A stretch of DNA of 9,649 bases from an uncultured Lachnospiraceae bacterium. Its GTDB lineage: Bacteria > Bacillota > Clostridia > Lachnospirales > Lachnospiraceae. The stretch is taken from assembly GCA_946630645.1 (NCBI GenBank), contig CAMOZD010000023.1, positions 1 through 9,649 on the forward strand, written 5' to 3'. Of this stretch, positions 6,467 through 9,649 are shown one piece after another. The notes under the pieces were generated by a model. That model worked only from the letters and a program-made list of their open reading frames with translations, was not told the DNA's origin and ran no database searches. Within the stretch, counting starts at the first letter, position 1. Each line of letters begins with the position of its first letter. Made by a program: the position numbers and the translations under genes.

Positions 6467-8035
6467 ATGGGAAAGGGAAAATGGGAATTTTTTAAAGGAA
6501 GTAAGGAGAACTGGTTTTCAGAGCCGCTCTATAACTGGATGGATCTGTCACAGGTCCCTGAGGCACCCGGTCTCAGGGAACGCTGTACGGCTGACCGGAT
6601 CCGCCAGGCCTTAGCGCCCTGGTCTGACCTTTTCCTGATCAAATTAGAATATTTTCCGGAAGGGACCTACCAGGAGAAGGGCAGCCCCCGGCTGACCAAT
6701 GTCCAGAGTTTCTATATGGCTACTCTGGAACACCGGATCTCAGACCTGCACACGGCAGAGATGAAGATTTTGTTTCCCGTCCGCTGGAACGGCCGCTTTA
6801 TGGGTATAGCCGGAGCCGGCAGCAACCTTTCCACCCCCTGGGACAAGGAACAGACGGTCAATCTGACCACCTGGCCCATGGCCATTAGGAATGGCTTCGC
6901 CTGCGCCCTCAATGACGGTGGTACCGGTCCTTTTGTAGACTCCGGCTGGGGCTTTGCCAAAGACGGAGACCTGGAATGGGACCTGATGGAGAACTGGGCC
7001 CACAAGGGTACCCACCTCATGACCCAGATGGCCAAGGCCGTGGTGGAGGCAGTCTATGGAAGGCCCATCTACAAGAGCTACATGCACGGTACCTCTGGCG
7101 GCGGCAGGCAGGCTGTGGTGGAGGCAGTCCGCTATCCCCAGGACTACGATGGTCTCTGGGCCGACGGCCCCCTCTACGATTACTATGACCTGATGTTTGC
7201 CCTGCTCTGGGCCCCGGTGGTCATCCACAACGAAGCCCACCATGTCTCCGTGGAGAAATACAAGGCGGCCAATGTCCTGGCCCGCATGGAAGACTTCACG
7301 GCCACCGAACCCTATAGCCTGACTTCTCCCAACTGGCAGCGCTTCCTGGCCTCCCTGCCCGGAACCAAGACCAAGGATGGTCCCATCACGGAAGAAGACC
7401 TGAAAGTCATGATTCGGATGTGGAACGGTCCTGTCCTGCTGGACGGAAGTCCCATCACCTACGGCTTCGGCCCGGAAATTACCCAGTGGCCCGTAGGCCC
7501 CAGAAAGTTCGGTTATCTCAAGGTCCATGATGACGGATCTCTTTCCATCATCCCCTTTGCCCTCCAGTTTATCCGCTGGCTGACCAGGGACCCGGACTAT
7601 GATATCAACCAGTGCAGCTATGAAGAGTTTGACCGGATCTACCGGGAGAACAAAAAAGAATTTGCCGATTATTTCTTCTATGACGCTGACCTCCGGGCCT
7701 TCGCCTTAAAAGGCGGCAAGCTGATCATCACCCACGGCACCGGCGACCATGTGGTTCCCAACCAGATTACCAGGGACTACTACAAAAAGGCCCGGGCCTA
7801 TTTCGCCTCAGATAAATATCTGGCCGACACCATGCGGATCTTCATGTCAAAAAGAACCGGCCATGCCCTCTTCGACTGGTCCGGCCCCAATGTGAAGAAT
7901 TCCTCAGCCTGGCCGGCCCTCATGGCCTGGGTGGAAAAGGGCCAGGCCCCGGAAAGCCTGCAGACCCTGGAATATAATTTCATCGACGACTGCGTCATCC
8001 GCCAGGACCAGGTAGACTACTATAAAGGCGAATAA
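6467..8035 (+). CDS. Tannase/feruloyl esterase-family serine hydrolase lacking the CS-D-HC cysteines
   Basis: 522 residues of the tannase/feruloyl esterase family (alpha/beta hydrolase), whose members cleave esters of phenolic acids. The nucleophile elbow HGTSGGGRQ puts the catalytic serine at 210, followed by EAVRYPQDYDGLWADGP as in the family (RYP-D-DG). The acid is probably Asp427 in THGTGDHVVP and the base His466 in KRTGHALFDW. In characterised members a cysteine precedes the serine and another follows the histidine, forming a disulfide; here these are Thr209 and Ala467. There is no signal peptide, so the protein is predicted to be cytoplasmic, in contrast to the secreted fungal members. 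GGATGG lies 6 bases before the ATG. A second hydrolase follows on the same strand after 159 bp. The true substrate is unknown; a phenolic or other small ester or a lactone is possible. Confidence 0.83.
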   Translation: MGKGKWEFFKGSKENWFSEPLYNWMDLSQVPEAPGLRERCTADRIRQALAPWSDLFLIKLEYFPEGTYQEKGSPRLTNVQSFYMATLEHRISDLHTAEMKILFPVRWNGRFMGIAGAGSNLSTPWDKEQTVNLTTWPMAIRNGFACALNDGGTGPFVDSGWGFAKDGDLEWDLMENWAHKGTHLMTQMAKAVVEAVYGRPIYKSYMHGTSGGGRQAVVEAVRYPQDYDGLWADGPLYDYYDLMFALLWAPVVIHNEAHHVSVEKYKAANVLARMEDFTATEPYSLTSPNWQRFLASLPGTKTKDGPITEEDLKVMIRMWNGPVLLDGSPITYGFGPEITQWPVGPRKFGYLKVHDDGSLSIIPFALQFIRWLTRDPDYDINQCSYEEFDRIYRENKKEFADYFFYDADLRAFALKGGKLIITHGTGDHVVPNQITRDYYKKARAYFASDKYLADTMRIFMSKRTGHALFDWSGPNVKNSSAWPALMAWVEKGQAPESLQTLEYNFIDDCVIRQDQVDYYKGE

Positions 8036-8071
8036 GGATAAAGGAGATTAAATATAATAAGAAATCTTAAA

Positions 8072-8098
8072 CTTGCCGGTGGCCCTGTCACCGGCAAG
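8072..8098 (+). terminator. Perfect 10-bp stem-loop after the tannase-family gene; terminator without T-tract
   Basis: CTTGCCGGTG (8072-8081) and its exact complement (8089-8098) enclose a 7-base loop, 36 bp after the stop codon. The following bases are AATTATG rather than a T-run, so intrinsic termination would be weak on the plus strand; the other strand also lacks a clean T-run. It could instead be a 3'-end stabilising or processing hairpin. Confidence 0.45.
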
Positions 8099-8115
8099 AA
8101 TTATGTAGGCCAGGT

Positions 8116-8142
8116 TTTACAAGATTCACAACATTTTATAAT
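8116..8142 (+). promoter_or_regulatory. Putative promoter of the beta-lactamase-like gene
   Basis: TTTACA (8116-8121) and a perfect TATAAT (8137-8142) are separated by 15 bp, shorter than the usual 17, in an AT-rich stretch just after the stem-loop. If real it uncouples the second hydrolase from the first. Confidence 0.4.
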
Positions 8143-8194
8143 GATTTAATAAAAACAAACAGATAAATAGTTAATAAGATTGGAGAGATGATTC

Positions 8195-9445
8195 ATGACT
8201 GATAAGTATGACAGCCTGATAAGGATACCGGAAGAGGTCGGCATGTCCTCTAAAAATTTAAGTTATATCGATGATGTGATGGAAAGGGCCATCCGGGAAA
8301 AAGTTATGAAGGGCATGGTAACCCTGGTAGCCCGCCATGGCAAGATCGTTCAGTTCAAGGCCTACGGCAAGGCCGACGAAGGAAAGCCCATGACCAGGGA
8401 TGCCATCTTCAGACTGGCCTCCATGTCAAAAACCATAGGCGGCGTGGCACTCATGCAGCTTTTCGACCAGGGCAGGGTCATGATGTCCGACCCCATTACA
8501 GACTACCTGCCCGGCTTCAGGGACATGAAGGTTTTTGACCCGGACGCTCCCGGCCGGCTGACCTCTGCCAACCGGGAAATTACCATCCATGACCTGCTGA
8601 CCATGACCGCCGGTATCGTCTCCATCCAATCGGCCGAGACCGGCCACCCGGGCTGCGTCTACTGTGCTAATGCATACCGGGAGGCAGGCATCATCGATAC
8701 TATGCATCCCCTCGACATGACCCTGGGCCAGGTGGTGGACCAGCTGGCTGACATGCCCCTGGCCTCCCAGCCCGGAAGCCGCTGGGAATATTCCAACCTG
8801 ACCTCCCTGGTGGCAGGCCGGATCGTGGAACTGGTCTCCGGCCTGGACCTTAACACTTACCTGAAGAAATATATATTTGAACCCCTGGCCATGAAGGAGA
8901 CCACCTTCTATCCTGACCAGGCAGTCTGGTCCCGGATTCCCGCCGTCTTTGCCTGTGACACCATGGAGCGGCTGGATGACCTGGACGTGCCGGGTACAGA
9001 TACCACCAGGCTGGCCTTTGCCGACTGCAGGAAATACTATAACATCGCGGCAGGTCTTCACGGCACTGTCTATGACTATTTCCGCTTTGCCCAGATGCTC
9101 TGTAATAAAGGGGAACTGGAGGGCAGACGGATTCTCAGCCCCAACGCCATCCACCTGATGACCCAGAACCACATCGGCTCTCAGCGGACCAGACTTTACG
9201 GTCATGGCTGGGGCTACATGATGAATGTCCAGGTTGACTACAATACGGTCTTTAATTATATGGGTACCGGATCTTACGGCTGGCACGGCTACTGGGGCTC
9301 GGTCTACAATGTGTGGCCGGACAAGGACCTCGTTGCCATCATGATCTCCCAGGTATCCCCTGTAGGCCCCTCCTGGAAGCCTCAGGAAAGATTTTTGAAT
9401 GTGGTTGCCAACTCAGTAATCATTTCTACCATTTTCCAGTTGTAA
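8195..9445 (+). CDS. Serine beta-lactamase-like protein (class C / family VIII esterase type)
   Basis: 416 residues of the beta-lactamase-related serine hydrolase family. Motif 1 is S76-M-S-K79 within FRLASMSKT, motif 2 is Y199-S-N201 within RWEYSNLTS, and the third motif is probably W363-H-G365 in SYGWHGYWGS, where penicillin-binding relatives have KTG or HxG and family VIII esterases have W-x-G. That pattern, the lack of a signal peptide and the 416-residue length fit a cytoplasmic family VIII-type carboxylesterase or small-peptidase-like enzyme better than a drug-inactivating lactamase; resistance cannot be inferred. A Cys-x-x-Cys pair (C154, C157) lies in the segment between motifs 1 and 2. 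GGAGAG is 7 bases before the ATG. The gene follows the tannase-family hydrolase in the same orientation, suggesting a shared ester-degrading role. Substrate unknown. Confidence 0.88.
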   Translation: MTDKYDSLIRIPEEVGMSSKNLSYIDDVMERAIREKVMKGMVTLVARHGKIVQFKAYGKADEGKPMTRDAIFRLASMSKTIGGVALMQLFDQGRVMMSDPITDYLPGFRDMKVFDPDAPGRLTSANREITIHDLLTMTAGIVSIQSAETGHPGCVYCANAYREAGIIDTMHPLDMTLGQVVDQLADMPLASQPGSRWEYSNLTSLVAGRIVELVSGLDLNTYLKKYIFEPLAMKETTFYPDQAVWSRIPAVFACDTMERLDDLDVPGTDTTRLAFADCRKYYNIAAGLHGTVYDYFRFAQMLCNKGELEGRRILSPNAIHLMTQNHIGSQRTRLYGHGWGYMMNVQVDYNTVFNYMGTGSYGWHGYWGSVYNVWPDKDLVAIMISQVSPVGPSWKPQERFLNVVANSVIISTIFQL

Positions 9446-9471
9446 TTTCCATGGTAGTCAAGGGCAAAATC

Positions 9472-9480
9472 TGTTATAAT
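9472..9480 (+). promoter_or_regulatory. Putative extended -10 promoter for the gene at the right edge
   Basis: TGT plus perfect TATAAT (9475-9480) forms an extended -10 element with no convincing -35 at the usual distance. It would give a leader of about 130 nt before the ATG at 9617. That leader has several short AGGATTT/TTTTCAGG-like repeats around 9496-9543 of unknown meaning. No clear terminator for the preceding gene was seen between 9446 and 9470. Confidence 0.4.
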
Positions 9481-9616
9481 ATAAAATGAATTTCTAGGAT
9501 TTCAGCCTTTGAACAGTTATCAGGATTTTCAGGTTTTCAGGCCTGCTTTTCCCCTATGTCGGAATCCCTGCAATTTAAGTGAATAATATATAATTAGAAA
9601 GGTGAGGGGTTTTAAT

Positions 9617-9649
9617 ATGTATATTACGGAAGACATTAAATACGTTGGT
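9617..9649 (+). CDS. Start of a probable flavodiiron protein (cut by window edge)
   Basis: Only 11 codons, MYITEDIKYVG, are present. This opening resembles A-type flavoproteins/flavodiiron proteins of anaerobic Firmicutes, where a short N-terminal strand ending in a V-G precedes the metallo-beta-lactamase-like diiron domain; those enzymes reduce oxygen or nitric oxide in the cytoplasm. The start is supported by GAGGGG 7 bases upstream and by the AT-rich leader. Eleven residues cannot prove a family, so this is a pattern-based guess. Confidence 0.45.
   Translation, partial: MYITEDIKYVG

Noticed and set aside
6740..7528. 262-codon minus-strand ORF opposite the tannase-family gene
   Set aside because: Antisense shadow of a well-supported hydrolase gene; no family resemblance.
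8426..9286. 286-codon minus-strand ORF opposite the beta-lactamase-like gene
   Set aside because: Shadow frame; all catalytic motifs are on the plus strand.

Overview
The window is 9.6 kb of moderately GC-rich, gene-dense bacterial DNA. Protein style, strong AGGAGG-type ribosome binding sites, a FecCD-type lipoprotein-dependent ABC importer, a nickel-pincer cofactor gene and what looks like the start of a flavodiiron protein together suggest an anaerobic Firmicute of class Clostridia, possibly Lachnospiraceae-like. That placement is inference from protein style; no rRNA or marker gene is present.

Left two thirds (1-6230) is one co-oriented minus-strand block. In transcription order it holds a lipoprotein substrate-binding protein, a FecCD/BtuC-type permease, an ATPase with an extra C-terminal domain, ThrH (HAD-family phosphoserine phosphatase/homoserine phosphotransferase), LarC (nickel insertion into the pincer cofactor), and the N-terminal part of a CaCA-family Na+/Ca2+-type antiporter that runs off the left edge. 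A good sigma-A-like promoter (TTGACA, 18 bp, TAGAAT) precedes the binding protein. A second internal promoter-like pair precedes thrH. The importer genes are 4 bp apart or tightly packed, and thrH and larC abut with no spacing. Import of a metal chelate or corrinoid next to a nickel-cofactor gene and a cation antiporter suggests a metal-handling theme, but the imported substrate cannot be read from the sequence.

The middle (6145-6466) is a divergent intergenic region with promoters facing both ways and a GC-rich, repeat-containing block between them.

The right third (6467-9445) carries two plus-strand serine hydrolases of different folds: a tannase/feruloyl-esterase-family protein and a serine beta-lactamase-like (class C/family VIII esterase type) protein. 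They are separated by a perfect 10-bp stem-loop and a second promoter-like sequence. Neither has a signal peptide, so both are predicted to be cytoplasmic. The window ends 11 codons into a gene whose N-terminus resembles flavodiiron proteins.

The observations most worth following up are the tannase-family enzyme that has lost both cysteines of the CS-D-HC motif, the exact 66-bp duplication in the His-rich part of larC, and the 18-bp repeat tract at the permease/ATPase junction, where all three minus-strand frames are open and a 45-codon ORF is tiled with ATGA overlaps at both ends. I did not find a convincing wholly new system; these are local oddities within recognisable families.
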